This document shows positions 1-8,290 of a stretch of DNA of 64,000 nt, one piece after another. The stretch comes from Thermoplasmata archaeon (GTDB lineage Archaea; Thermoplasmatota; Thermoplasmata; Lutacidiplasmatales; UBA184): positions 186,001 through 250,000 of the forward strand of contig JAKIWV010000001.1 in assembly GCA_022749815.1 (NCBI GenBank), in the 5' to 3' direction. How positions within the stretch are numbered: position 1 is the stretch's first letter; every line of letters begins with the position of its first letter. A program made the translations under genes and the position numbers. The notes below the pieces were generated by a model. That model was given only the letters and a program-made list of their open reading frames with translations, was not told the DNA's origin and made no database searches.

Positions 1-228
1 TTCTCCGTGGCGCATCGACTCGAGGAACTCGCGAACTCCACGACCGTGCGCCTCGTGGCGTGGTGCGGTGCAGAGGCCTGTGGCCATCAGATCGAACAGG
101 CGATCGAGGGCGCGGTCTTGGGCGTTCCCGAAGGGCCTCTGCCGATCGACCCCGGTCCCCCGCCGGGATGCATCGCCTGTGGCAAGACCGTGGACTCGAA
201 GTGGGCCTTGGCCGGACGGCCGCTCTGA
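1..228 (+). CDS. proS: Prolyl-tRNA synthetase, C-terminal end (partial)
   Basis: The frame is open from the first base and stops at 226-228, so only the last 75 residues are visible. They show the C-terminal zinc-binding module of archaeal/eukaryotic-type ProRS: a WCG..AC pair, then a CIACGK pair about 35 residues later, and a short hydrophobic end (ALAGRPL). In this family the module packs against the anticodon-binding domain of a cytosolic enzyme that charges tRNA-Pro. The Met at base 7 is internal, not a start. The usual C-terminal Tyr of archaeal ProRS is replaced by Leu. The assignment rests on the Cys pattern and tail only. Confidence 0.8.
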   Translation, partial: FSVAHRLEELANSTTVRLVAWCGAEACGHQIEQAIEGAVLGVPEGPLPIDPGPPPGCIACGKTVDSKWALAGRPL

Positions 229-246
229 CCGGCCCGCGTCGATTGC

Positions 247-543
247 CTACGCCGACGGGGGCGTGCCCACCGGGGTCTCCGGCCAGAACAGCCAGAGTCC
301 CGCGAGGCCGAAGAGCAGCAAGGTGATCACCACGGCGTACTCCCCGTTGTCGAGCCAGGTCCCGTAGGAGAGGCCCCACCAGAGGTAGAACGCCACGGCC
401 GCGACGACCAGCGCGCCGAACCCTCCCAGGCCGATCTGCTGGGCGGTGGGCCACCGGGAGCCGAGAGGCGTCGACGTGGAGCCGGACACGGAATCGGTCG
501 CCGACCCCCGGTGCTCCGCATAAGCGTTTTGGGGTCCGCACAT
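247..543 (-). CDS. Small two-helix membrane protein
   Basis: This encodes a 98-residue protein of unrecognised family. The first 35 residues are polar and Ser/Thr rich. Two hydrophobic segments follow, roughly residues 37-57 and 70-88, separated by a short loop with YGTWLDNGEY, giving a hairpin-like integral membrane protein. The ATG lies at 541-543. The gene converges on the end of proS with 18 bases between the stops, and it is divergent from the ATPase gene at 631, with which it shares an 87-base promoter region. No function can be proposed. Confidence 0.6.
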   Translation of the reverse strand: MCGPQNAYAEHRGSATDSVSGSTSTPLGSRWPTAQQIGLGGFGALVVAAVAFYLWWGLSYGTWLDNGEYAVVITLLLFGLAGLWLFWPETPVGTPPSA

Positions 544-630
544 GGTCCGCGGCTTCCGGCCGACTCCCAGGCCACCGTTCCGGGCGCCCGCTTATAGCAG
601 AGGACTTGGATAGACTACCCGAGGTCCGGC

Positions 631-3054
631 ATGGCCACTCAATCGACGGTGTCCGGTCGGGCCAAACCGCTCTTTGGGCGCGCCGAGATCCGGGAAGGAA
701 TCCACCGGCACCTCGAGGCGGCGAAGAGTGGCTCGGGCAGCTGCGTGCTCCTGGTGGGGGAAGGCGGCGTGGGAAAGACCACGATCCTCCGGACGATCGT
801 CGGCGACGCCCGGGACCGCGGGTTCCAGGTACTCGAGGGCTCGGCGCAGCCGGCCGACCCGCCGCAACCGTTCGCCGTGATCCAGGAACTCGTACGGTCG
901 CTGCGGAAGAGCCCCCCGACGCCCGAGACCCCCAACCCGGCGACGGCGAGCCTTCCCCTGTTGCTCGCCCCGGTCGAGCAGGACCCCGCCGTGACGGGCC
1001 GGCCGGTGGGATTCTTCGACCCGAGGAGCGACCCCGAACCCGAAGACCAATTGCTCGCGCTGCTGGCCGGGCCGGACGTGCGGATCGGCGAAAGTCGCAT
1101 CGAGCTCCACGACCGCGTCTCCACGTTCCTCAGCGACCTCGCCGTCCGAGCGCCCCTCCTCCTGGCGATCGACGACCTCCAGTTCGTCGACGAGTCCAGC
1201 TTCCAGTTCCTTCGGGAATTTGTCCGGACGCTCCCCGATCGACGGATCGTCGTGCTCGCGACCAGCGTGCCCGAGAGCGAGGCCCCGACGCGGACGGCGG
1301 CGCTGTTGAGCGCCCTCGCCGAGGCCCCCGGAGTCGGACGGATCCCCGTCCGGGCCCTCGCCGAGAACGAGCTTCCAGAGTACGTCCGCTGGCTCATGGG
1401 GGGTCACGAGCCGAGCCGCGACGCCGTCGTCCGCTGGTTCACTCAGACCGAAGGGAACCCCCTCTTCGTGGAACAGCTCGTCCGAGGCTCGATGGGCTTC
1501 GGGCCCGCTCCCGCGACGCCTCGGGCGGAAGCGGGCATCCGCGACCTCGAGGAGGTTCTTCGGGAACGAGTTCGGACCCTCAGCGAGAGCGACCGGCGCG
1601 TGCTCGTTTACAGCGCGGTGTTGGGGAAGGAATTTGATTTCGCGACGCTCCTGGCCGCCGCCGGCGTCGACGAGGAACAGCTCGCCGAGGCGCTCGACCG
1701 GCTCGTGCGCGGCGGGCTGCTACGAGAAAAGGGAGGCGAGGTCTATGAATTCGTCCGGGAGGCCGTCCGGGCCGAGGCCTACGCTGGTCTGACCGAGACG
1801 CGCCGACGGATCCTTCACCGGAAGGCGGCCACGGCCATCGAGCAGGGAGCCCGGGATCCCGGAACGGTCGTCTTCGAGCTCGCTCGCCAGTTCTACCTCG
1901 CCCACGACGAGTCGAAAGCGCTGGACTACAACCGCCGGGCCGCCCAGTTGGCGACTTCGGGGTATGCCTACGATGCGGCGATCGTGCATCTCCAACGCGC
2001 GCTCGAGTGCGCCCGCCGCCTTCCGCACCGGGACCCCGCGACCGAGCTCCGCCTCATGATCGAGCTCGGTCGGATCCTGGACGAGTTTGGCGACTTCCAC
2101 CGGTCCGAGGAGATCCTTCGCGACGCCGTGAACCGGGCCCGGACCGACCCGGCCCGAGAGCCGGACCTGGGCCTTGCCTTGCTCTGGCTCGCCCACAACC
2201 TCCAGAACCAGGGGTTCAACGCCGACGCACGTACGGTGGCGCAGGAAGCCTTCTCGATCTTCGAGCGACGCGGCAACCAACGGGGGATCCTAGTCTCGCA
2301 TCGGGTGCTCGGTGCCGCGAGCATGCGCCTCGGAGATTTCGCCGACGCCGAACGGCATAGCCGCGAGGAGCTCCTGCTCGCCGAGAAAGAAGGGGACAGC
2401 AAGGAGCGGGGCCACGCCCTCATCGACCTCGCGAACACTCTCATCACCCAAGCGTCGGACCGGACCGACGAGGCTCTCCGGCTCTACGACGCCGCGGGGG
2501 AGGTCTTCCTCCAGACGAAGGACTATGCGGCCGTGGCCCGGGTCTACATGAACCGGGCCCTGGTGTTCCACAATGTCCAGCGCATGGACGATGCGATCCA
2601 TGACATCACCCTCGCCGGCGAAGCCGCCGAACGGTCCGGGTCCCGGGTCTGGATGGGCTACTGCGCCCTCAATGAAGCCCAGCTCCGGGCCGAGGTGGGC
2701 CAGGTCGACCGGGGGAAGGCCGCGATCGACCGGGCCCGTCACCTCCTGGGACCGCTCGGCGACCATTTGGCGGAGGAACAGATCACGATGATCGAGGGAA
2801 TCATCGCGCACACGGCCCGTCGGTACGGAGAGGCCGAGGAGCGGTACGAGGCGGCGCTCCAGATCGCCGCCGAGCTCAAGCTGAAGCCCGACACGGCGGA
2901 AATGAAGCTGCGGCTCGCCACGCTGGCCCTCGAACGAGGGAACCGGGAGGAGGCGCGGCGCCTCCTCCAAGCCTCCCTCGACGATGATATCAAGACCCTC
3001 CGGACCGACCTGTCGCCGATCCTCGAACGACTGGAACAGGCGCTCGCTCCCTAA
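631..3054 (+). CDS. STAND-type AAA ATPase with TPR repeats
   Basis: This is an 807-residue protein. A P-loop (GEGGVGKTT, residues 43-51) and a Walker B stretch (LLLAIDDLQFVDE, about 175-187) define an AAA/STAND NTPase like those of LuxR- and MalT-type regulators. A winged-helix-like segment follows (about 300-390: VLRERVRTLSESDRRVLVYS). The second half, about 395-800, is a run of TPR-like helical pairs (ALDYNRRAAQLA, AYDAAIVHLQRALE, EAEERYEAALQIA). No DNA-binding output domain is visible at either end, so the TPR solenoid is probably the sensor or protein-binding surface. The ATG at 631 suits a leaderless or short-leader start. The menG-like gene begins 23 bases after the stop, so co-transcription is likely. 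The ligand is unknown. Confidence 0.8.
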   Translation: MATQSTVSGRAKPLFGRAEIREGIHRHLEAAKSGSGSCVLLVGEGGVGKTTILRTIVGDARDRGFQVLEGSAQPADPPQPFAVIQELVRSLRKSPPTPETPNPATASLPLLLAPVEQDPAVTGRPVGFFDPRSDPEPEDQLLALLAGPDVRIGESRIELHDRVSTFLSDLAVRAPLLLAIDDLQFVDESSFQFLREFVRTLPDRRIVVLATSVPESEAPTRTAALLSALAEAPGVGRIPVRALAENELPEYVRWLMGGHEPSRDAVVRWFTQTEGNPLFVEQLVRGSMGFGPAPATPRAEAGIRDLEEVLRERVRTLSESDRRVLVYSAVLGKEFDFATLLAAAGVDEEQLAEALDRLVRGGLLREKGGEVYEFVREAVRAEAYAGLTETRRRILHRKAATAIEQGARDPGTVVFELARQFYLAHDESKALDYNRRAAQLATSGYAYDAAIVHLQRALECARRLPHRDPATELRLMIELGRILDEFGDFHRSEEILRDAVNRARTDPAREPDLGLALLWLAHNLQNQGFNADARTVAQEAFSIFERRGNQRGILVSHRVLGAASMRLGDFADAERHSREELLLAEKEGDSKERGHALIDLANTLITQASDRTDEALRLYDAAGEVFLQTKDYAAVARVYMNRALVFHNVQRMDDAIHDITLAGEAAERSGSRVWMGYCALNEAQLRAEVGQVDRGKAAIDRARHLLGPLGDHLAEEQITMIEGIIAHTARRYGEAEERYEAALQIAAELKLKPDTAEMKLRLATLALERGNREEARRLLQASLDDDIKTLRTDLSPILERLEQALAP

Positions 3055-3077
3055 GCCGGTCGAGGTCCGGCCACACC

Positions 3078-3869
3078 GTGAGCGGGACCGAACCACGGGG
3101 CCCTCCACCGGCCCCAAGGGTCGCGGCGGACGGATCCCCGCTCCCGGATCGGGCCTCCCCCACGTTCGAACGCGATGTTCAGGCGATGTTCACGCACATC
3201 GTCCGACGGTACGATTGGTTCGACCACGCCGCGTCGCTCGGCAACGACTACCTCTGGCGCCCGCGGGCGCTGTGGGACCTCTCTCGCTTCCGCGCCCGGC
3301 AAGCACCGGTGCGCCGCGTGCTCGATATCGGCTGCGGCACGGGGGACCTGACGAGACTCGCGGCTCGATATTTCCCGTCCGCACGGATCGTCGGAGCGGA
3401 CTTCACCTCCGCGATGCTTCAGATAGCCGACCGCAGAACCCGGCCCGAGTCGACGGCCCCCCGCGTGGGGTACCTCCGGGCCAATGCCCGCCGGTTGCCG
3501 GTGCCCCCGGCATCCTTCGACGTGATCATGTCGGCTTTCGTGGTACGGAACCTCGTCGACCTTCCTGGCGTGTTCCGGGAGTTCCGGCGCGTCGTCCGGT
3601 CCCCGGGCACGATCCTGACCCTCGAGATCACCGAGCCGGCGGCCCCCCTGATCGCGGGGCTTTTCCACGCGTATTTCGACCACGTCGTTCCGTGGCTGGG
3701 AGCGGCGGTGCATAGCGCGGGACCGTACCGATATCTTCCCGATTCGCTGCGGGGACTCCCGAGACGCTCCGAGATGGTCCGTCTGCTCCACGAGGCCGGC
3801 TTTCCGCGCGTCGAAGCTCATGCGCAGTCGATGGGGATCGTCACCGCGTATCTTGCCGGCACGGAGTGA
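3078..3869 (+). CDS. Demethylmenaquinone methyltransferase-like protein (UbiE/MenG family)
   Basis: This 263-residue protein starts with GTG. It has a proline-rich N-terminus and then the UbiE/MenG pattern: a FTHIVRRYDWFDHAASLG segment near residue 38, motif I VLDIGCGTGDLT near 82, an acidic motif II (IVGADFTSAML), then SFDVIMSAFVVRNL, and the family-typical LEITEP near 180. Enzymes of this family transfer the SAM methyl group to the ring of demethylmenaquinone or a related quinone in the last step of menaquinone synthesis. The ubiD-ubiA pair at 25.6-28.0 kb could supply earlier steps. The gene lies 23 bases after the TPR ATPase and 33 bases before an aminotransferase in the same direction. 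A different small-molecule substrate cannot be excluded. Confidence 0.8.
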   Translation: MSGTEPRGPPPAPRVAADGSPLPDRASPTFERDVQAMFTHIVRRYDWFDHAASLGNDYLWRPRALWDLSRFRARQAPVRRVLDIGCGTGDLTRLAARYFPSARIVGADFTSAMLQIADRRTRPESTAPRVGYLRANARRLPVPPASFDVIMSAFVVRNLVDLPGVFREFRRVVRSPGTILTLEITEPAAPLIAGLFHAYFDHVVPWLGAAVHSAGPYRYLPDSLRGLPRRSEMVRLLHEAGFPRVEAHAQSMGIVTAYLAGTE

Positions 3870-3902
3870 ACCGGTCGGGGACGACGCCGGTCCGCAGAGA
3901 TT

Positions 3903-5093
3903 ATGGAGAGGACGGACTCGGGGCACGCGGTGGGCTCCGTGGCTGAGACGGCATTCGACCCGTTCCGCTACGCGCATGAGCATCGGAGCGAGGTCGCGTG
4001 GCTCAGTCAGAACACGAACCATCTGGTCCCGCCGGAGGTCGTCCGACCGGCGCTGATCGCGGCGATCCGGGACCGACTCTACGAAGGGTATCCCCTAGGC
4101 TCAGGCCAAATCGGCCTCAAAGAGCTCGTGCTTGCCGACCTGGGCCTCCCGGCCGAGACGCCCACGATCATCTCCGCGGGGGCTACGGAGGCGCTCTACA
4201 TGAGCCTCCGCGCGCTCCTCCATCCCGGCGACGTCGTCCTCGCGTCGGACCCGAGCTACCTCATCATTCACAAGTTCATCCAGCTCTCCGGCGCGTCGAC
4301 CCGCGACCTCGACATCTACGCCCCGCCGTACCGGCTCACCGCGGACCGCCTCCAGGAGGCCGTGACGCCCCAGACGCGGATGATCCTCCTCATCGACCCG
4401 CTGAACCCCCTCGGCTCCGGGTACTCCAAGGAAGAGGTCCGGGCGATCGCCGAAGTGGCCCACGACCATCGGCTGTACCTCCTCCACGACGTAACGTATC
4501 GGGACTTCGCCGGGCACCACACGCTGGCCCAGGGCTTCTATCCCGACGGTACGTTGACGGCCTGGTCGGTCTCGAAGAACTGCGGCCTCGCCGGGATGCG
4601 ACTCGGCGGCATGGTGGGCCCGGGCGACCTGATCAAGGAAGCCCTTCGCTACAACACCAACGACCTCGGGGTGAATGTCCTGGCCCAGGTGGCCGCCGCA
4701 GCCGGACTGTCGACGAAGCCCCGATGGTTCCCTGCAGTCCTCGCCACGACGCGCGCCAACCAGGAACGGATCCGATCCCTCGTCACGCAACTGCCGGAGG
4801 TCGTGCTTCCGGTCTTCCCCTCCCAGGCCAACATGTTCGTGATCGATGTGGCGGCGACCGGGGTCACTCCAGTGGCCCTGCAGCGCGAGCTCCTTCTCCA
4901 CTACGGCGTCTTCGTGCGCGCCGGCAACTATCTGTCCCCGATGCACGGCGGCCGGTTCATTCGCGTCTCGTTCTCGAACCCTCCTTCCGACATCGACCGA
5001 TTCCTCGAGGCCTTCCCGGTGGCGCTCGAGACACTCCGAAAGGAGGCTCGCGGCGCCCCATCGTCTCTGCCCACCCCTGCCGGTCGGACCTAG
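3903..5093 (+). CDS. PLP-dependent class I/II aminotransferase
   Basis: This is a 396-residue fold-type I PLP enzyme. Visible signatures are IISAGATEALYMSLRALLHPGD (cofactor-phosphate loop and helix, in two parts), a DPLNPLGSGYS motif equivalent to the NPxNPTG loop, the Asp/Tyr stretch LHDVTYRDFA, and the Schiff-base lysine in SVSKNCGLAGMRLG near residue 225. The C-terminal domain carries the substrate-carboxylate Arg candidate in GGRFIRVSFSNP. The amino-donor specificity cannot be read from sequence; the family includes aspartate, alanine and aromatic aminotransferases. The ATG at 3903 follows the menG-like gene by 33 bases. The TAG stop interlocks with the stop of taw2 on the other strand (CTAG, 5090-5093). 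Confidence 0.85.
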   Translation: MERTDSGHAVGSVAETAFDPFRYAHEHRSEVAWLSQNTNHLVPPEVVRPALIAAIRDRLYEGYPLGSGQIGLKELVLADLGLPAETPTIISAGATEALYMSLRALLHPGDVVLASDPSYLIIHKFIQLSGASTRDLDIYAPPYRLTADRLQEAVTPQTRMILLIDPLNPLGSGYSKEEVRAIAEVAHDHRLYLLHDVTYRDFAGHHTLAQGFYPDGTLTAWSVSKNCGLAGMRLGGMVGPGDLIKEALRYNTNDLGVNVLAQVAAAAGLSTKPRWFPAVLATTRANQERIRSLVTQLPEVVLPVFPSQANMFVIDVAATGVTPVALQRELLLHYGVFVRAGNYLSPMHGGRFIRVSFSNPPSDIDRFLEAFPVALETLRKEARGAPSSLPTPAGRT

Positions 5094-5959
5094 TTCCGGC
5101 GGGCCGGCGGCGGCGTCGCCCTCAGATCCACTACGACATGCACTCGACCCGGGCCGTACGGCTTGACGACCCTCGAACGGGCGCCGACCACCGACGCGCC
5201 CACCCGCTCGGCCGCCTGCACCACTTCGGCCTCGGCCGCGGCCGGTCCCTCGCGGCTCCCCGTCACGAGATGCACGTGTACCGTGCCCCCCTCGGGCCGG
5301 AGCAGGTCCAGCGCACGAGGCAGCCACGGCACCGCGCTCGGTAGGTACCCCAAGAATAGCCGGTCGAACGACCGGGCGGGAAGCTCCACCTCCCGGTTGT
5401 CCCCCCGACGGCATTCGACTCGATCGGCCACTCGATTCAGCGCGACGTTCTCGAGGAGAAATCGGAACGCGATGGGGTTCTTCTCTACGGCCCAGACGCG
5501 CGCCGCCTGTCCGGCCACGGCGGCGGGAAGGGCGAAGTAGCCGATCCCCGCGAAGAGGTCCGCCACGACCTCGCCCGGCCGGGTGACCGTGCCGGCGCGA
5601 TGGCGTTCGGTGCGGTTCCCCCTCGCAAACATGACCTGCCTCGCATCCAGCCGGTATCGGATCCCGTACTCCACGACCTCCGTGACCGACTCTTCGCCCG
5701 CGATCAGTTCGAGACGCGGGATCCGAAGCTCGCCCTCGGTCTGACCGGTCCGCCGGAGCACCGCCGTGACGCCGAGCTCGGTGCACCAGGCCTCTCCGAT
5801 CCCCTGGAAGTGCGGACGAAGCGCCTCCGGCAGTCGAAGGACGAGTACGCGACCCAGGCGCTGGTACCTCGCAGGGAGGTGGCGAGATGCCCGGTCGCCG
5901 AGTGCCGTCGCCAGGCGCCGGCGGACGCGTTCCGCCGGTGGCAGCTCGGAGCGCCCCAT
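5090..5959 (-). CDS. taw2: Taw2-type tRNA-Phe wyosine aminocarboxypropyltransferase (Trm5/TYW2 family)
   Basis: This is a 289-residue member of the Trm5/TYW2 class I methyltransferase-like family. Motif I is DLFAGIGYFALP (near residue 135), followed by AVEKNPIAFRFLLENVALN and a Gly-Tyr motif, LFLGYLPSA, where Trm5 enzymes carry an Asn-Leu-Pro motif. The GY form points to Taw2, which transfers the 3-amino-3-carboxypropyl group of SAM to 4-demethylwyosine at G37 of tRNA-Phe in wybutosine-type hypermodification. The N-terminal part (HFQGIGEAWCTELGV) resembles the family's substrate-binding domain. The gene starts 19 bases after the TrmB-like gene, so the two are probably cotranscribed. A Trm5 (m1G37) role is the main alternative. 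Confidence 0.75.
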   Translation of the reverse strand: MGRSELPPAERVRRRLATALGDRASRHLPARYQRLGRVLVLRLPEALRPHFQGIGEAWCTELGVTAVLRRTGQTEGELRIPRLELIAGEESVTEVVEYGIRYRLDARQVMFARGNRTERHRAGTVTRPGEVVADLFAGIGYFALPAAVAGQAARVWAVEKNPIAFRFLLENVALNRVADRVECRRGDNREVELPARSFDRLFLGYLPSAVPWLPRALDLLRPEGGTVHVHLVTGSREGPAAAEAEVVQAAERVGASVVGARSRVVKPYGPGRVHVVVDLRATPPPARRN

Positions 5960-5978
5960 CGGCGACGGTGCCGGGCGC

Positions 5979-6731
5979 CTACGGCTTGGTCTCGGGGCCC
6001 CGGTCGAGAATGATCTCCAGGAACTGCTGGAGATGCGCGGTCAGGATCGGGTTGTCGGTGAAACCCGCCGCCTCGAGGTTCGGCGCGGCGAGGAGGGCGT
6101 GCTGGCTGTCGGCCAGAACCTCCGTCGCGAGGAGGTTCGCCCGGGCGATCAGCCGGACCCCCTCGGGAATCTTCTGCAGGGGCGCGCTGACGAAGATGAC
6201 CTCGACCCCGCGCTTGACCGCGTGGGAGAACTTCTTGCCCAGCTGGTCGCGCAGGTCGGCGACCTGGGGGGTCGTGAGGATGAACGACTTGGTGGACTGG
6301 TCGAGCAGCTCAGCGATCTTGCCGATGACCTTCTCGCGGCCGTTGAGGAGGTAGACGAGCTGGGGCTCCCCGTGCTCGGCGGCGATGTCGTGGAGCGCTT
6401 CGAGCTTCTCGAAGACCTCCTGGATCGAGCTCTTCAGGGACTCAGCGACCTCGATCGGCCGCCGAGGCTTGAACAAGAGCGGCTTGCCCCCGGCGGGTTG
6501 GGCGTAGTTCTTCTGGGCGAGGGACTCGAGCACCTTGTACGCCGACGTGCGCGGGATCCCCGCCGCCTGGGCGATCGCCGCCGCGTCCCCGATGCCCCGC
6601 GCGACGAGCGCGATGTAGGCCCGGGCCTCGTAGTCCGTCAGGCCCACCTGGCCCAGCACCGAGATCGCCCGGCGGTATTCCTGGCTGAACTCCGCACCGA
6701 GAGAGACCGCCATCTCCTCGACCGTTGCCAT
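5979..6731 (-). CDS. TrmB-family transcriptional regulator
   Basis: This is a 250-residue regulator. An N-terminal winged helix (residues about 20-85, with GLTDYEARAYIALVARG and AGIPRTSAYKVLESLAQK) matches the TrmB/sugar-sensing HTH family. A short coiled coil (about 90-115) follows, then a phospholipase-D-like regulatory domain (LLDQSTKSFILTTPQ, KRGVEVIFVSAPL, NLEAAGFTDNP). TrmB proteins repress or activate archaeal metabolic genes depending on a bound ligand. The ATG at 6731 has its own TATA-like box on the minus strand (6758-6765), so it need not depend on the upstream aspartase gene, although it is 54 bases downstream of it. The upstream aspA and downstream taw2 give no clear hint about the effector. 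Confidence 0.88.
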   Translation of the reverse strand: MATVEEMAVSLGAEFSQEYRRAISVLGQVGLTDYEARAYIALVARGIGDAAAIAQAAGIPRTSAYKVLESLAQKNYAQPAGGKPLLFKPRRPIEVAESLKSSIQEVFEKLEALHDIAAEHGEPQLVYLLNGREKVIGKIAELLDQSTKSFILTTPQVADLRDQLGKKFSHAVKRGVEVIFVSAPLQKIPEGVRLIARANLLATEVLADSQHALLAAPNLEAAGFTDNPILTAHLQQFLEIILDRGPETKP

Positions 6732-6757
6732 GAGAAGCCGGCCACGGGAATCGGGAC

Positions 6758-6765
6758 TCTTTAAC
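6758..6765 (-). promoter_or_regulatory. TATA-like box of the TrmB regulator gene
   Basis: On the minus strand this reads GGTTAAAG and lies about 27-34 bases before the ATG at 6731. That spacing is normal for archaeal promoters with a leaderless or very short-leader transcript. It falls inside the 54-base gap after aspA. Confidence 0.5.
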
Positions 6766-6785
6766 CTTCGCGGACGGAATGAGGA

Positions 6786-8213
6786 CTACTCGACCGGCTT
6801 CGCGAGCTTGGCCAACGCCTCGGGGTTCAGCAAGGCGTCGGCCTCGGTCGTCGTGGCGAGCCCATGGGCGACGAGGAGCTCCTTCAATGACCGTCCGGTC
6901 CGGTCCGACTCGTGGACCAATTCGGCCACCTTGAGATAGCCGAACCTCGGCGTCAGGATCGTAAGCAGCGCGGAGGAGGTGGTCAGGTACCGCTGAAGGA
7001 TCTCCGGATTCTCCGTGATCCCATCGACGCAGGAGCGCGTAAAAACCGGGAGATAGCGCGCCAGGATGCCGGCCGAGAAGAGCACCTCGAAGGCCGCCAG
7101 CGGCATCATGACGTTGATCTCGAGCTGACCGGCCTGGACGGCGAGCGACGTGGCGAGCTCGGAGCCCACGACATGGAAGGCGATCTGGTTCAGGCACTCG
7201 GCGGCGGAGGGGTTTGCCTTCCCCGGCATGATCGAGGATCCGGGCAGGATCTCAGGTAACCGGATCTCATCGAGGCCGGTGGCGGGGCCGCTCGATAGCA
7301 GCCGGAGGTCGTTGGCGATGCGGATGAGTTCAAGGGACAGCGCTTTGAGCCAGCCGGCCGCGGCGCCCAGCGCCCACCGACTCTGCATCGTCTCGAACGC
7401 GTCGCGTGCCACTCGGAGCGGGAATCCGCACTGCTCCCCATACCGCTTCACCACCTGCGTCCGAAAACCGCGATGAGTGTTCACGCCCGTGCCCACCGCG
7501 TTGCCGCCGAGCGGGACCTCCGCCAGCGCCCCTTCCACGGTCGGCAGGGTCTCCAGGACCCGGTCCAAGGCCGTGGCGTAAGCTCGGAGTTCCGCGCCGA
7601 GAGTGACGGGCATGGCATCCCGCAAATGCGTTCGACCCGACTTGGCTCTGGAACTGAATTCGTCCCCCTTCCGGCGCAGACCGGTGCTCAAGCCGTGGAC
7701 GGCGGCCCGCACCTCTGCGAGAGCGAACAGGATGGCGACCTGCGCGGCGGTGGGGAAGGTGTCGTTGGTGGACTGGCCGAAGTTGACATGATCGTTCGGA
7801 CTGAGCGCGGCGTAGTCCCCGCGGGGCTTGCCCAGTATCTCGAGGGCTCGGTTGGCGAGCACCTCGTTGACGTTCATGTGAAATGACGTGCCGGCCCCGG
7901 CTTGGAAAACGTCCACGACGAACTGGTCGCGAAATTTCCCCTCGGAGACCTCGCGCGCAGCCTGCTCGATGGCCCGGCCGCGTTCGGCGTCGAGCGCGCC
8001 CAGAGCCACATTGACCTCGGCGCAGGCTCCCTTGAGGAGCGCGTAGGCCCGGACCAGATGGGGGGAGGCATGCAGCCCACTCACCGGGAAGTTCTCGACC
8101 GCACGGAGGGTCTGGATCCCGTAGTACGCCTCCGCGGGGACCTCCTTCTTTCCCAGCGAATCCTCCTCCGTGCGGGTCCCGCTCATCGAGGCGGGGACGG
8201 GAGTCTCGGACAA
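6786..8213 (-). CDS. aspA: Aspartate ammonia-lyase (aspartase/fumarase superfamily)
   Basis: This 475-residue protein has full family length. It carries the superfamily signature loop GSSIMPGKANPS and conserved blocks STNDTFPTA, SGRTHLRDAMPVTLG and PLGGNAVGTGVN. GAGTSFHMNVNEV and LRLLSSGPATGLDEI resemble aspartases; class II fumarases usually have GSGTQ at the first position and a different second block. The reaction would be L-aspartate to fumarate plus ammonia in the cytoplasm. The signature loop has Ala where most members have Val (GKANP for GKVNP). A second Met at codon 10 gives an alternative start. The gene is divergent from the DUF1614-RDD gene at 8291. Fumarase activity is the main alternative. 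Confidence 0.8.
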   Translation of the reverse strand: MSETPVPASMSGTRTEEDSLGKKEVPAEAYYGIQTLRAVENFPVSGLHASPHLVRAYALLKGACAEVNVALGALDAERGRAIEQAAREVSEGKFRDQFVVDVFQAGAGTSFHMNVNEVLANRALEILGKPRGDYAALSPNDHVNFGQSTNDTFPTAAQVAILFALAEVRAAVHGLSTGLRRKGDEFSSRAKSGRTHLRDAMPVTLGAELRAYATALDRVLETLPTVEGALAEVPLGGNAVGTGVNTHRGFRTQVVKRYGEQCGFPLRVARDAFETMQSRWALGAAAGWLKALSLELIRIANDLRLLSSGPATGLDEIRLPEILPGSSIMPGKANPSAAECLNQIAFHVVGSELATSLAVQAGQLEINVMMPLAAFEVLFSAGILARYLPVFTRSCVDGITENPEILQRYLTTSSALLTILTPRFGYLKVAELVHESDRTGRSLKELLVAHGLATTTEADALLNPEALAKLAKPVE

Positions 8214-8290
8214 AACCCTTATCCCGGCCCGGGCGTGGACCGGCGCCGACCACGGGACCCGGCGGGTCGGCTCACAGAGGACGGAGGGAT

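Noticed and set aside
592-1407. Long minus-strand open frame of 271 codons opposite the ATPase gene
   Set aside because: Antisense to a domain-rich gene; no family resemblance. GC-rich DNA produces such frames by chance.
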